Assembly: GCA_910576955.1 (NCBI GenBank)
Contig: CAJTJB010000005.1
Span: forward strand, 62,001 to 126,000
Source of the DNA: an uncultured Alphaproteobacteria bacterium
Lineage (GTDB): Bacteria; Pseudomonadota; Alphaproteobacteria; RF32; CAG-239
Direction: 5' to 3'
Length of the DNA: 64,000 nt
Shown one piece after another: positions 26,663 to 35,908 of this stretch. Below the pieces are notes generated by a model. It did no database searches and had not been told where the DNA came from. It saw nothing but the letters and a program-made list of their open reading frames with translations. The position numbers and the translations under genes are program-made. The stretch's first letter is position 1. Every line of letters starts with the position of its first letter.

Positions 26663-28547
26663 TTTTATACCTGCCTTTCATATATTCTTTTTTTATAAAC
26701 TCTCGCAGCAATCCGCCAGCATCTTCCGGAATCTCCCTGTATCTGCGCTGTATAGCGAGAGCTTCTTCGTCGTATTTTTCATTTTCATCGCCTTTTCGTG
26801 CATTTGCTAAAAGGCTTTCTTGTTCAGCTTTTTGCTGTTCCTGCCCATTATCCTCTTCACCTTTTTCATTATCACTTTTATTTTCCGGTCCGTTATCATT
26901 ATTCGCCGGCGCCGGATTATCTTCTGAGTCATCCGCGTTTTCATTGTTGTTTTGCGGGCTGTCCGTATTTTCTTTTTGATTTTCAGGCGGGGTATTGTCA
27001 GAACGCTGGTCTTGTTGAGGAGTATCCTGATTTTGTGAAGAATCAGAGGCGTCCTCATTAGCGTTTTCTTGCTGTTCGGAAGCGTTATTATCCTGATTGC
27101 CGTTTTCTTGATTCTTTTCAGGGTCTTGCTGCTCGGAATTTTTATTATCTTGCTTTGGGGCAGAATTATTGTTTTGCTGATTATCCTGTTTGGGGTTTTG
27201 TTGGTTATCCTGATTTTGGTTTTGATTATTTTGTTGCTGATTGTCACAATTTAAAACATTCGGGTCGGTTTTGCTCTTTTCAAACAAATCATCCAAAATG
27301 CTTTTATTATATAAAGCATCCTGATGTTGCGGGTTGTCTTTTAATATAATGTCAAAAACATCGGCAGCTTCTTTGTATTTGCATAATTTAACCAATACAA
27401 CGCCTTTGTTATAAAGCGATTCGTTATCTTTAGCTTTCGAAAATTCCTTTAATGCGTCTTCAAATTTCTCTTGTTTATAAAGAGAAATCCCCCGCCAATT
27501 TGTATCCGTAAATTTATGAAGAGCCTCTTCATATTTTCCGTTTTTAAATAATGAAAACCCTTCTTGATTATTGTTTTGTAAAAAGCCTGCAGAGGCTTGC
27601 GTTGCCATACAACAAACAGCCAAAACAAGCAATCCGCGCCGGAAAAAAACGATGGTGCAAAGCAGCGGAATAATAATCAGATAATAGCCGTAATCAATGT
27701 CGTTAGAGCGCGCATTGTTGCTTAAGGTGATTTTTTCCTGATTGGTGTCGTTAATCCGACGCAAGATTTTTTGCGGTGATGTTTCCTGAACATTGATATA
27801 GACGCCTTTGCCGGTTTCAGCTAAAAGCTTTAATTTTTCATTGCCGGAATAAGACGTATCAACAACATAAATATTGTAATTGCGGGCAATTGCATCTTTC
27901 GTTTTTTCTAAAGCCAAATCATAGCGTTGTCCAACATCCGACGCAAACAGGATAATGTTGCCGCTGGTATATCCGGCAGCCTCAAACCTTTTTATCGCCA
28001 AATCAATCGCACGGTCTAATCTGTCGCCCTGATCGGGAACAATATCCGGCACAATTTGCGGCAAAAGGCTTTTTATAAGTTTCGAATCATCCGTAAGCGG
28101 GCTGATAATATACGGTTCGTGCGAATATACCGCTAATCCGAACTGCCCGTCCTTAAGCCCGTCCGTAATGTCGGAAAGCATAAACTTTGCCCTGTCTAGT
28201 CTGGAGGGCGCAACATCTTTAAGCTGCATATCCTGTGCTAAACTGATAACAAACATATTGGGATTTTCGATTGTAAACGCCGGCATTTCTTCTTTTTTCC
28301 AACTTGGACCGGCAGCGGCAAGTGTTGCACATATCAGACCGGTATATATAAATTTTGCCGCCGAAATCCTTTTCGTCCCATTATCCTGTACCAAAAGAAA
28401 TTTAAGCAGATGCGCATCGCAAATATCTTCCCACGAAGAAGTGCTTGTTGAAAACCTAATTTTTTTCAAATAAATTGCCAGCGGCAAAAGTAAAAAAAGC
28501 AAAAGCCACGGACGCAGAAAATGAAAATTCTGAATAAATTCTGTCAT
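26649..28547 (-). CDS. BatB/BatC fusion: VWA domain, TPRs and Gln/Asn-rich tail
   Basis: The 632-residue product starts with two membrane segments (about 13-28 and 62-80), a von Willebrand A domain (about 95-270) and another membrane helix near 300-325. TPR repeats follow (about 345-440), then a long Gln-, Asn- and Asp-rich stretch (about 450-595). The first part matches BatB and the TPR part BatC. The metal-binding MIDAS of the VWA domain is degenerate: where BatA has DISTS, this protein has SLAQD (from about residue 102), so metal-dependent ligand binding is doubtful. The ATG at 28547 overlaps the batA stop (ATGA), which decides the start over an upstream in-frame codon. Confidence 0.86.
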   Translation of the reverse strand: MTEFIQNFHFLRPWLLLFLLLPLAIYLKKIRFSTSTSSWEDICDAHLLKFLLVQDNGTKRISAAKFIYTGLICATLAAAGPSWKKEEMPAFTIENPNMFVISLAQDMQLKDVAPSRLDRAKFMLSDITDGLKDGQFGLAVYSHEPYIISPLTDDSKLIKSLLPQIVPDIVPDQGDRLDRAIDLAIKRFEAAGYTSGNIILFASDVGQRYDLALEKTKDAIARNYNIYVVDTSYSGNEKLKLLAETGKGVYINVQETSPQKILRRINDTNQEKITLSNNARSNDIDYGYYLIIIPLLCTIVFFRRGLLVLAVCCMATQASAGFLQNNNQEGFSLFKNGKYEEALHKFTDTNWRGISLYKQEKFEDALKEFSKAKDNESLYNKGVVLVKLCKYKEAADVFDIILKDNPQHQDALYNKSILDDLFEKSKTDPNVLNCDNQQQNNQNQNQDNQQNPKQDNQQNNNSAPKQDNKNSEQQDPEKNQENGNQDNNASEQQENANEDASDSSQNQDTPQQDQRSDNTPPENQKENTDSPQNNNENADDSEDNPAPANNDNGPENKSDNEKGEEDNGQEQQKAEQESLLANARKGDENEKYDEEALAIQRRYREIPEDAGGLLREFIKKEYMKGRYKNEDM

Positions 28548-29545
28548 CTTAAAACACTCCTCGGCGCAAACAACAGCAATAGAGCCAATATTAAAGCACA
28601 AACAAGCGGAATGTAGAAAAGCTCTTTTCGCTCCTGAATAACCGTCCCTTCATTGCTTTGCGGTTCTAATGCATCAATTTTTTGATAGATGCTTGCCAAA
28701 GAATCCAAATCTGTTGCGCGATAATAATTACCTTTTGTCTTTTGAGCCAGTTCCTTAAGGCTCTTTTCATCAAGTTCATTATTTTGCAGGCTGAAAAGCG
28801 ACCCCAAAAAGCTTGCTTCCGCCCCGACGCCGATAGTATAAACCTTGATCTTTTCTTTTTCGGCAAGGGAAATAGCTTGCGCCATGCTTAAAGATCCGTC
28901 ATTATTTTCACCATCAGAGAGAAGAATAATAACTTTGTTTTCTTTGTTTTTTTCATCTCTTAAATTTTTAAGTGCTAATCCCAGCGCATCGCCGATGGAT
29001 GTCGAGTTGCCGGCCATACCTGCATCTGCATTAAACAAAATATTGCTCACGGCTTGTTTGTCAAAAGTTAGCGGGGCTTGCAGATAGGCGTGCGTTCCAA
29101 ATAAAATAAGCCCTAATCTGTCTTCGGTTCGTTTTTCCACAAAACTTCCGACAACCGCTTTTACGGCTGTTAAACGGTCAATACGCCGGTTTGCTGCAGA
29201 AAAATCCGGTTGCAGCATTGAGGTTGAAATGTCAATAACCAACATAATATCTCTGTTTTCAGCTTTTAAGCGGTGGGGCTCACCGACAAATTGCGGACGG
29301 GCGGCAGCAAGGGTTAATAACGTCCAAATCAAAAAAAGATAAATAAATTTTAATGAAAATAAAACGCTGTTGCTGACAAAAGGAAGATGTAAATGTTCCG
29401 CTTTATTCTTAATATTTTTCAAATCGCCGATAAAAGGAACTCGCAAGGCGTCGCCGTGAGCGCCTTTTGCTTTGGGTAAAAAGAAATAAAAGGCAAAAGG
29501 CAATAGTAATAATCCAAACGCTTCGGGCAGGGCAAAATGGTTCAT
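28544..29545 (-). CDS. batA: BatA-like VWA protein
   Basis: This is a membrane-anchored von Willebrand A protein of the Bat group, thought to act with MoxR-type ATPases in envelope protein complexes. The 333-residue product has two N-terminal membrane segments (about 8-24 and 62-82), a VWA domain with an intact MIDAS (DISTS at 105-109, with later Thr and Asp in GNSTSIGDA and LLSDGEN), and a C-terminal membrane helix. The ATG at 29545 is chosen because it overlaps the upstream stop as ATGA and GGAGAG precedes it. Confidence 0.9.
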   Translation of the reverse strand: MNHFALPEAFGLLLLPFAFYFFLPKAKGAHGDALRVPFIGDLKNIKNKAEHLHLPFVSNSVLFSLKFIYLFLIWTLLTLAAARPQFVGEPHRLKAENRDIMLVIDISTSMLQPDFSAANRRIDRLTAVKAVVGSFVEKRTEDRLGLILFGTHAYLQAPLTFDKQAVSNILFNADAGMAGNSTSIGDALGLALKNLRDEKNKENKVIILLSDGENNDGSLSMAQAISLAEKEKIKVYTIGVGAEASFLGSLFSLQNNELDEKSLKELAQKTKGNYYRATDLDSLASIYQKIDALEPQSNEGTVIQERKELFYIPLVCALILALLLLFAPRSVLR

Positions 29546-29991
29546 AGATTCTCTCCTATCCATATTTTAGCAAAGCGTTTCAGGGTTTCAGCTTCGTTTA
29601 TGGTATATGTTTTACTTTGCTCTCCGATAAAAGGGGCGTTAACTAATAGCTCTGCTGCCGCTCCCGTAAGTTTTTCCGAGGCGTGCCCGTTTAGAAAATC
29701 AATCCAATTTGTTCCATATAATGCAGAGGCATTTTTATATTTGGAAAGGCAGATTCTTTTGAGTAATTCAGATATCTGAATTGCAGCTGAAATCGGAAGT
29801 TGCGTATCAATGCTGTTAAGCGTTTTTAAGGCGTAATGTTTTCGGCTTGTTTTTATCTGTTTCATTACCACCCAAAAACACAGTGCGCAAACAATAAGCG
29901 CCGCCGACATAATCCACCATCCGTAGGCCAACGGAAAAACGGACACTCCGTCAGGAATATGTATATCCCGTATTTCCGGCAAATTGTTCAT
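29542..29991 (-). CDS. DUF4381 family protein
   Basis: The 149-residue product has a short N-terminal segment with PEIRDIHIPDGVSVFPLAYG, one membrane helix at about 28-46, and a cytoplasmic helical domain. This matches the DUF4381 proteins found in Bat/MoxR clusters, where they lie between a DUF58 protein and BatA. Function is unknown. The start at 29991 has GGGAGAG upstream; an in-frame codon at 30048 has no site. Unlike the usual cluster, no moxR or DUF58 gene precedes it; rppH does. Confidence 0.8.
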   Translation of the reverse strand: MNNLPEIRDIHIPDGVSVFPLAYGWWIMSAALIVCALCFWVVMKQIKTSRKHYALKTLNSIDTQLPISAAIQISELLKRICLSKYKNASALYGTNWIDFLNGHASEKLTGAAAELLVNAPFIGEQSKTYTINEAETLKRFAKIWIGENL

Positions 29992-30051
29992 TCTTGTTCT
30001 CTCCCAAAGAATATAACCTAACCTTGAATTTATGTTAAAAAACAGCAAATA

Positions 30052-30540
30052 TCAAGAGATACTGTCAAGATATTGTCTGATAACGGGCGTAAGGCGTGTA
30101 TATGCTTGCTGGTAAGCATCCTGTTTAAAGCCGATAATATTTTTAACCGCAAAGTCAAAACTATCCCATTTATAATCCTTAAATTCAGGCTGCGGTGTGT
30201 GAATATTTATGTCACTGTTATCACCGGTATAATGGAATAATACAAAATAAATATCTTGCCCGTCATTAAAGATGCCGCGTTTGTTGAGCGTTTTCTTTAT
30301 ATTTTCGCTAAATTCATAACGGACGGGCATATCTTCAGCATAAACCAATTCTACCAAAGAAACGCCCGTTTCTTCCTTGAGCTCTCGTTTAGCAGCCTCG
30401 GCAGGTGTTTCTCCGCTTTCAATTCCCCCTTGCGGAAATTGCCAAGCGTCTGTTTCGGTTTCTATCCTGTTGCCTAACAAGACATTGCCTTGATTATTAA
30501 AAACAACTGCCGCGGCGCATAATCTGAACTGTTTTGCCAT
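30052..30540 (-). CDS. rppH: RNA pyrophosphohydrolase
   Basis: RppH removes pyrophosphate from the 5' end of primary transcripts and so starts their decay. The 162-residue product has the Nudix box from Gly39 to Val60 (GIESGETPAEAAKRELKEET plus GV) within the RppH block WQFPQGGIESGE, and the C-terminal WDSFDFAVKNIIGFK block that separates RppH from other Nudix enzymes. It starts eight bases after ctpA, an alphaproteobacterial arrangement. Confidence 0.94.
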   Translation of the reverse strand: MAKQFRLCAAAVVFNNQGNVLLGNRIETETDAWQFPQGGIESGETPAEAAKRELKEETGVSLVELVYAEDMPVRYEFSENIKKTLNKRGIFNDGQDIYFVLFHYTGDNSDINIHTPQPEFKDYKWDSFDFAVKNIIGFKQDAYQQAYTRLTPVIRQYLDSIS

Positions 30541-30548
30541 TTTTCCTC

Positions 30549-31838
30549 TTAATTTGCCGAAGATTTTGAATACAGAGATAATGCTTTAACCAGATCTAAT
30601 GCACGAACAAGCTGATAGTCAGCTAAATCTTCTTTATTTTTTTGTTTCTTTTGATCTTTAATGTCAAAATCTTCGCTGTCATTTTTAAGCGCATTGTTCA
30701 GTTCGGCCTCGCTGAGATTAAGCGCGTAAGACTCATATTCTTCAACTTTTGCAGGCTTAACCTCAATGTCCGGCTCGATTCCTTTTGCCTGAATAGAGCG
30801 TCCGGAAGGGGTATAATAGCGCGCTGTCGTTAAGCGCATAGCCCCGAAATCCCGCAGAGGAATAACAGTCTGCACAGAGCCTTTACCGAAAGATTTTTCC
30901 CCAAGAATAATGGCGCGGTGATGGTCTTGCAATGCTCCTGCCAAAATCTCGGAAGCGGAAGCCGACCCCTCGTTGATAATCACGACAATCGGCAGCCCTT
31001 TGGCAATATCGCCTTCTGTTGCCATAAATTTATCCGTATCGCTTTCGTGGCGTGAACGGGTAGAAACAATCTCTCCCTTTTCCAAAAACAGGTCAGACAC
31101 GGCAACTGCCTGATCAAGCAAACCACCGGGGTTGTTGCGCACGTCAATAACAATTCCCAAAAGTTTATTCTTAAGTTGTTTTTGAGCTTTCGCTACAGCC
31201 TCTTCAATCGCTTTGTCAATATCCTCCGTAAATGACGAAATGCGGATATAGCTGACAGCATCATCTTTTATGTCGCTTTTAACTGATTGAATTTTGATTT
31301 CCTGCCGTTTCAGAGTAAGTTCAATCGGTTTAGAGTTAATGCGTCTGATAGATAGTTTGACTTTTGTCCCGATTTTCCCTCTTAATTTGCTGACAGCTTC
31401 GTTCAAATTCATCCCGACAACGGTTTCGCCGTCAATATGGGTAATATAATCGCCAGCTTTCATACCCGCTTTAGCTGCCGGCGTATCATCAATCGGAGAA
31501 ACAACCTTAACTAATCCGTTATCCATCGTAACTTCAATACCCAGCCCTCCAAACTTGCCTTTGGTTTGCTCGCTCATATAGTTAAAGCTTTCAGCATCCA
31601 AATAGCTAGAATGCGGGTCAAGTGCAGTCAACATACCGTTAATTGCCGATTCGATAAGTTTTTTATCAGTAACTTCTTCCACATAAGAAAGTTTAGCTCT
31701 TTCCATAACTTCGCCAAATAAATTCAGCAATTCGTATGTATTTGCCTCGTTGTCTGTCGATTTTGCGGCTTTAACGTCCGCGATACCTAACATCAAACCT
31801 GCAAACAAAGAAATAAACAACAATTTATTTTTTCTCAT
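30549..31838 (-). CDS. ctpA: Carboxy-terminal processing protease CtpA (S41)
   Basis: This is a periplasmic serine protease that trims C-termini of envelope proteins. The 429-residue product has a signal peptide (about 1-24), a PDZ domain (about 90-170) with KFGGLGIEV, and an S41 catalytic domain with the serine in NEGSASASEILAG (about Ser292) and the lysine in KSFGKGSVQT (about Lys319). A short charged C-terminal extension follows. The start at 31838 has AGGA just before it; a TTG further upstream is in frame but overlaps that site. It follows the envC-like gene by six bases, the usual pairing. Confidence 0.95.
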   Translation of the reverse strand: MRKNKLLFISLFAGLMLGIADVKAAKSTDNEANTYELLNLFGEVMERAKLSYVEEVTDKKLIESAINGMLTALDPHSSYLDAESFNYMSEQTKGKFGGLGIEVTMDNGLVKVVSPIDDTPAAKAGMKAGDYITHIDGETVVGMNLNEAVSKLRGKIGTKVKLSIRRINSKPIELTLKRQEIKIQSVKSDIKDDAVSYIRISSFTEDIDKAIEEAVAKAQKQLKNKLLGIVIDVRNNPGGLLDQAVAVSDLFLEKGEIVSTRSRHESDTDKFMATEGDIAKGLPIVVIINEGSASASEILAGALQDHHRAIILGEKSFGKGSVQTVIPLRDFGAMRLTTARYYTPSGRSIQAKGIEPDIEVKPAKVEEYESYALNLSEAELNNALKNDSEDFDIKDQKKQKNKEDLADYQLVRALDLVKALSLYSKSSAN

Positions 31839-31859
31839 CTTTTTTCCTATCAAATAAAA

Positions 31860-33104
31860 TTAACCGGCTATCCACGGCGCTGGATTTATCGGATGCCTGT
31901 CTTTTCTGATTTCGATATAAAGCTTGGCATTGTTATTATCCGGCATTGTCCCGACAGGTTCTCCTGCTAACAACATTTGCCCGAGCTCGCAATCAATACT
32001 GCCCAATCCGGCCAGTAAAGATAAGTATCCGTCACCATGTTCTACAATAATAATATTACCATATCCTTTAAATGGACCGGAAAAACTGACAATTCCGTCA
32101 TATGGCGAGATAACTTGGGCGTTCGGTCTTGTTTTATAAGTAATTCCTTTCGCTGTAACGCCTTTAGATATCATCTGCCCGTATTCGGTTATCACATTTC
32201 CTCTGACCGGACGGGATAAAGTTCCTTTAGCGCGTGCAAACCTGCCGCCTTTAATTTGCTGTTTAACGCTTTCATAGGTTTCAGCATCCAATCCTTTAGG
32301 CTTATTCAGGCGTTGCAATTCTTCATTGCGCTTTTGTGCAGCTAATCTCTCTGCCTCTGCCCTTTTTCGGCGCTCTAATTCTTTTTGTTTTTCGATTTCT
32401 TCGAATAATTCTCGCAAATCTTTAGCTTTAATAGAAAGGTTTTCGGCAATTTTTTGCGATTCGCTGCCCTTATTTTCAATCTCTTGCCTCAATTGTGATT
32501 TACGCTTTAGGAGTGCCCTCATATCCTTTTGCTGCTTTTCTAAAATGCCTCTTTGCTTTTTAGTTGCCTCAACCGTTGCTTCAACTTTTTTCTTTTGAGC
32601 ATAAACACTGTCTAAATCGACCTTAAGTTTAGAAGATTTTTCGTTAAGAACCGGGACGGTTTCTCTCAATAAAATAGCACTGCGGATAATTTCCACTGGC
32701 GATAGTGGCTGCAAAATAACCGATTCGGACGGATTAAGCGACATATTTTGCAACGAGGCAAGCGTTTGCACCAAAGAATTGTTTTCTTTCACAAACACTG
32801 CCTCTTTCCGAATAAGGTCAGTTTTAAGCTGCGCTAATGTATTTTCCAGTTCGGAAAGGGAATCCTCGTTGTTTTGGATTTTTTTTGCCAGTTCAATAAC
32901 CGTCTTATCAAGTTTTGAAAGTTCCAAATTCAACTGAATTGCCTGCGCTTGAAACTTTCTCGATTCCAAAGCCTTCTTTTGAGCTTCTGCCTCGATTCGC
33001 TTAACTTCGGATTCGGATACATCTTTAGCATAACATAAACAGCTCTCAAAACTGCTTAATGTGCAAAAAAATGCTGCTATGCTAAAGAATAATATCCGTT
33101 TCAT
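31860..33104 (-). CDS. EnvC-like murein hydrolase activator
   Basis: EnvC-type proteins activate amidases that split septal peptidoglycan. The 414-residue product has a signal peptide (about 1-26), two long coiled-coil stretches (about 27-105 and 145-265, Lys- and Glu-rich) and a C-terminal M23/LytM domain. The LytM zinc ligands are missing: the H-x-x-x-D position reads TRPNAQ, and the usual H-x-H at the end reads LLAGL. This is as in EnvC, so it should be a regulator rather than an enzyme. It lies between gpmI and ctpA, the common order in alphaproteobacteria. Confidence 0.88.
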   Translation of the reverse strand: MKRILFFSIAAFFCTLSSFESCLCYAKDVSESEVKRIEAEAQKKALESRKFQAQAIQLNLELSKLDKTVIELAKKIQNNEDSLSELENTLAQLKTDLIRKEAVFVKENNSLVQTLASLQNMSLNPSESVILQPLSPVEIIRSAILLRETVPVLNEKSSKLKVDLDSVYAQKKKVEATVEATKKQRGILEKQQKDMRALLKRKSQLRQEIENKGSESQKIAENLSIKAKDLRELFEEIEKQKELERRKRAEAERLAAQKRNEELQRLNKPKGLDAETYESVKQQIKGGRFARAKGTLSRPVRGNVITEYGQMISKGVTAKGITYKTRPNAQVISPYDGIVSFSGPFKGYGNIIIVEHGDGYLSLLAGLGSIDCELGQMLLAGEPVGTMPDNNNAKLYIEIRKDRHPINPAPWIAG

Positions 33105-33110
33105 ATAACC

Positions 33111-34640
33111 CTATTTGACAATTAAAGAATTACCAGTCATCTCGGACGGCTTTTCGATATTCATTAAGCTCAAAAGAGTCGGCGCAATATCGGCAAGTCT
33201 GCCGTCTTTCATTGCTGATACGGGAGGCTCTGCATTATACAGCACCGCCTGAACCTTGCCGACGGTATGCGCGGTATAGGGTTCGCCGGTTTTCTCATCC
33301 ACCATCTTTTCGGCATTGCCGTGGTCGGCAGTAACCAGCAAGACACCGTCAACATCTTTAATTGCTTTCATAACTTTGCCCAGGCAATCGTCAACAGCTG
33401 CAACCGCTTTCAGCGCCGCATCCATAATACCCGTGTGTCCGACCATATCTCCGTTTGCAAAGTTGCAGATAATAACGTCATATTTCTTCTTTTCAATAAC
33501 GTCGGTAAGCGCCTCTGTTACCTCATAAACGCTCATTTCCGGTTTCAGGTCATAAGTTGCCACTTTCGGGCTGTTAATCAAAATGCGGTCTTCGCCTTTA
33601 AATTCTTTTTCTTCGCCGCCGTTAAAGAAAAATGTAACGTGCGCATATTTTTCTGTTTCGGCGATTCGAAGTTGTGTTAAACCGTGGTTGGCAACAACTT
33701 CGCCGAAAATGTTTTTCAATGCTTCCGGTGCAAAAATGGTTTTCATAAAGCGGTTATGGTCAACCGAATATTCAACCATGCCGACAAGCATTGCGAAATT
33801 AACGATTTTCTTTCTTTCAAAACCGGTAAATTCCTTATCGCCCAGTGCATACAAAATTTCTCTGGCACGGTCTGCGCGGAAGTTAATCATAAGTACCGCG
33901 TCGCCGTCATTAGCGCCCTGATAATCTCCGATAACAGCCGGAATAACAAATTCGTCTGTTACGCCGTCATTATAAGATGCCGTAATTGCCTCATCAGCAG
34001 TTGCAAAACGTTTGCCGTCGGCAAGAACAATATTGTTATAGGCTTTTTCTACTCTGTCCCAACGCTTATCACGATCCATCGCATAAAAGCGTCCGGAAAT
34101 GGTAGCGATTTTAACATCAGGTAAATCTTTGATATTTTCTTCAAATTCGCCTAAAAACCCCTTGGCAGACTGCGGCGGCGTATCGCGACCGTCTAAAAAG
34201 GCATGAACATCAACTTTAATGCCGTTTTTCTGCAAAATGCGGCACATAGCCTCAATATGCTTTTGATGGGAGTGAACGCCTCCGGGAGACATCAGTCCCA
34301 TTAAATGGCAAACGCCTTTGGTTTCTTTGAGCTTATTTATCATTTCCACTAAAGTCGGATTGTGCTCAATGCTGCCATCTTTTATAGCAAGGTCAATTTT
34401 GGGCAAATCTTGCATAACAACGCGTCCTGCGCCCAAATTCGTGTGCCCGACTTCAGAGTTTCCCATTTGTCCGTCCGGCAAACCGACATCGTAGCCGGAA
34501 GTTTCCACAAAGCAATGCGGGCAGGTTTCCAGCAAATGATGCCAGTTTGGCGTATGCCCTTGCTCAATGGCATTATCCGCCGTCACTTTTTCTCTATATC
34601 CCCAGCCGTCCAAAATCAAAAGCATAACAGGTTTTTGCAT
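33111..34640 (-). CDS. gpmI: 2,3-bisphosphoglycerate-independent phosphoglycerate mutase
   Basis: This enzyme interconverts 3- and 2-phosphoglycerate in glycolysis, with manganese and a phosphoserine intermediate. The 509-residue product shows the metal-binding LILDGWGYR near the N-terminus, the catalytic serine in GQMGNSEVGHTNLGAGR, and the late metal ligands in FANGDMVGHTG and TADHGNAEKM. The start at 34640 has GGAG upstream; an in-frame TTG at 34661 gives an unlikely extension. It heads a minus-strand run of about fifteen closely spaced genes. Confidence 0.96.
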   Translation of the reverse strand: MQKPVMLLILDGWGYREKVTADNAIEQGHTPNWHHLLETCPHCFVETSGYDVGLPDGQMGNSEVGHTNLGAGRVVMQDLPKIDLAIKDGSIEHNPTLVEMINKLKETKGVCHLMGLMSPGGVHSHQKHIEAMCRILQKNGIKVDVHAFLDGRDTPPQSAKGFLGEFEENIKDLPDVKIATISGRFYAMDRDKRWDRVEKAYNNIVLADGKRFATADEAITASYNDGVTDEFVIPAVIGDYQGANDGDAVLMINFRADRAREILYALGDKEFTGFERKKIVNFAMLVGMVEYSVDHNRFMKTIFAPEALKNIFGEVVANHGLTQLRIAETEKYAHVTFFFNGGEEKEFKGEDRILINSPKVATYDLKPEMSVYEVTEALTDVIEKKKYDVIICNFANGDMVGHTGIMDAALKAVAAVDDCLGKVMKAIKDVDGVLLVTADHGNAEKMVDEKTGEPYTAHTVGKVQAVLYNAEPPVSAMKDGRLADIAPTLLSLMNIEKPSEMTGNSLIVK

Positions 34641-34807
34641 TATTTTTATACTCCATATCAAATTAACAATCCTAATATAAACCTAGCATAAAACAGAAAG
34701 CATTATATTTATCCATATTTTTTTAGGTTATAAACAATATAAGTCTTGTTAAGACAAAAAGATAGCTTTATATTAAAATTAAAATGAAATTATTTTAGGT
34801 AAGATAA

Positions 34808-35908
34808 ATGAAAATATTGCCCGTTTTATCGGTTTTAAGTGTTATATCAGCAGAAGCACTGGCTGCACCTGTGGATACGGATTACGCCCTGTCTTTAGGC
34901 GGTTTTTACGGCTATGCCGATTATTCTAAACCATACAGCCGCCTGCATAAACAAAATAATTTTAACTCTGTTCTGAATTTATACGGCAGGGCAACATACG
35001 AATATAATCAAGATTACGCCACATCGCTTATCGGCTATGCGGCAATCGATTCGGCAAAAAAAGTTGAAAATTACAGTCAGGGAATATGGGGAGAAGAAAT
35101 ATATATGGCGCAGGAAACCCCATATGGTGATATTTTGCTTGGGCAAAACAGCAATGTTGCATACAGTTTTGCCGTTGGTGCGCCGAATGTCGGTTCTTAC
35201 CATATTAACAATACGGAGTTAGTGAATTTTATGGCTAATCCGAACTGGTATAAAAAAGGGCACAGAGCCTCTTATAAAACCTTAAATTCCACCTATATTA
35301 ACACCGACGGTGCATCATTGAAAGCAAGTTATGTCACGCCGCAATACGCCGGCATAAAACTTGGCGCGACCTATATTCCGGAAACATATAGCCAATCCGG
35401 ACTGGTTGCCAAAAAAGCGTCGTATAAAGATGAAAGTGCATATGTTTTAGGCGCGTACGGAGCTTGGGACGTTCTGGGTTATGAACTTGAAACCTCATTA
35501 GGATTTGCCGACTATCATAAAAATGATAAAGAGTATTCGGCAGGGATAAGTATATATCGCAAAGGCTGGACGCTCGGCGCATCATACCGGCAGACAAAAA
35601 CCGATAAAAAAGATTATGCGATAAATAAAGAAAGCTTGTTTGATGCATATCGTGAGGGCAGGGCGTATAATATCGGGTTAAGCTATGCCATCGGTCCGTT
35701 CACAACCGGTATCGCGTATTTCGATTCTAAAGCAGATAATAGCAAAAATCACGATAAAATCATCAGTTTTTCAAATAGTTATCAATATAATAAAAATATC
35801 ACATTCTCTTTGACTGCAGCACATTTGCAGTCAAGAGGGGAAGATAAAGAAATACAAAATAACAGCAAAGGCTATGCCTTTATTTTGGGGCTGGAGTTAA
35901 GCATATGA
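34808..35908 (+). CDS. Porin-like outer-membrane protein
   Basis: The 366-residue product has a signal peptide (about 1-19, ALA-APV) and a mature part made of alternating beta strands rich in Tyr, Gly and Ser, ending in LELSI. This is typical of a 16-strand-type alphaproteobacterial porin. The block GEEIYMAQETPYGDILLGQ resembles the porin family's conserved loop and strand region. The last residue is Ile rather than the classical Phe. The regulator gene that follows overlaps the stop by four bases (ATGA), which is unusual for a porin. A weak TTGTTA / TATATT pair lies upstream. Confidence 0.82.
   Translation: MKILPVLSVLSVISAEALAAPVDTDYALSLGGFYGYADYSKPYSRLHKQNNFNSVLNLYGRATYEYNQDYATSLIGYAAIDSAKKVENYSQGIWGEEIYMAQETPYGDILLGQNSNVAYSFAVGAPNVGSYHINNTELVNFMANPNWYKKGHRASYKTLNSTYINTDGASLKASYVTPQYAGIKLGATYIPETYSQSGLVAKKASYKDESAYVLGAYGAWDVLGYELETSLGFADYHKNDKEYSAGISIYRKGWTLGASYRQTKTDKKDYAINKESLFDAYREGRAYNIGLSYAIGPFTTGIAYFDSKADNSKNHDKIISFSNSYQYNKNITFSLTAAHLQSRGEDKEIQNNSKGYAFILGLELSI

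Noticed and set aside
26807..27247. Minus-strand Ile/Lys/Asn/Thr-rich frame inside batB/C
   Set aside because: It is a frame-shifted shadow of the Gln/Asn-rich tail of the fusion protein.
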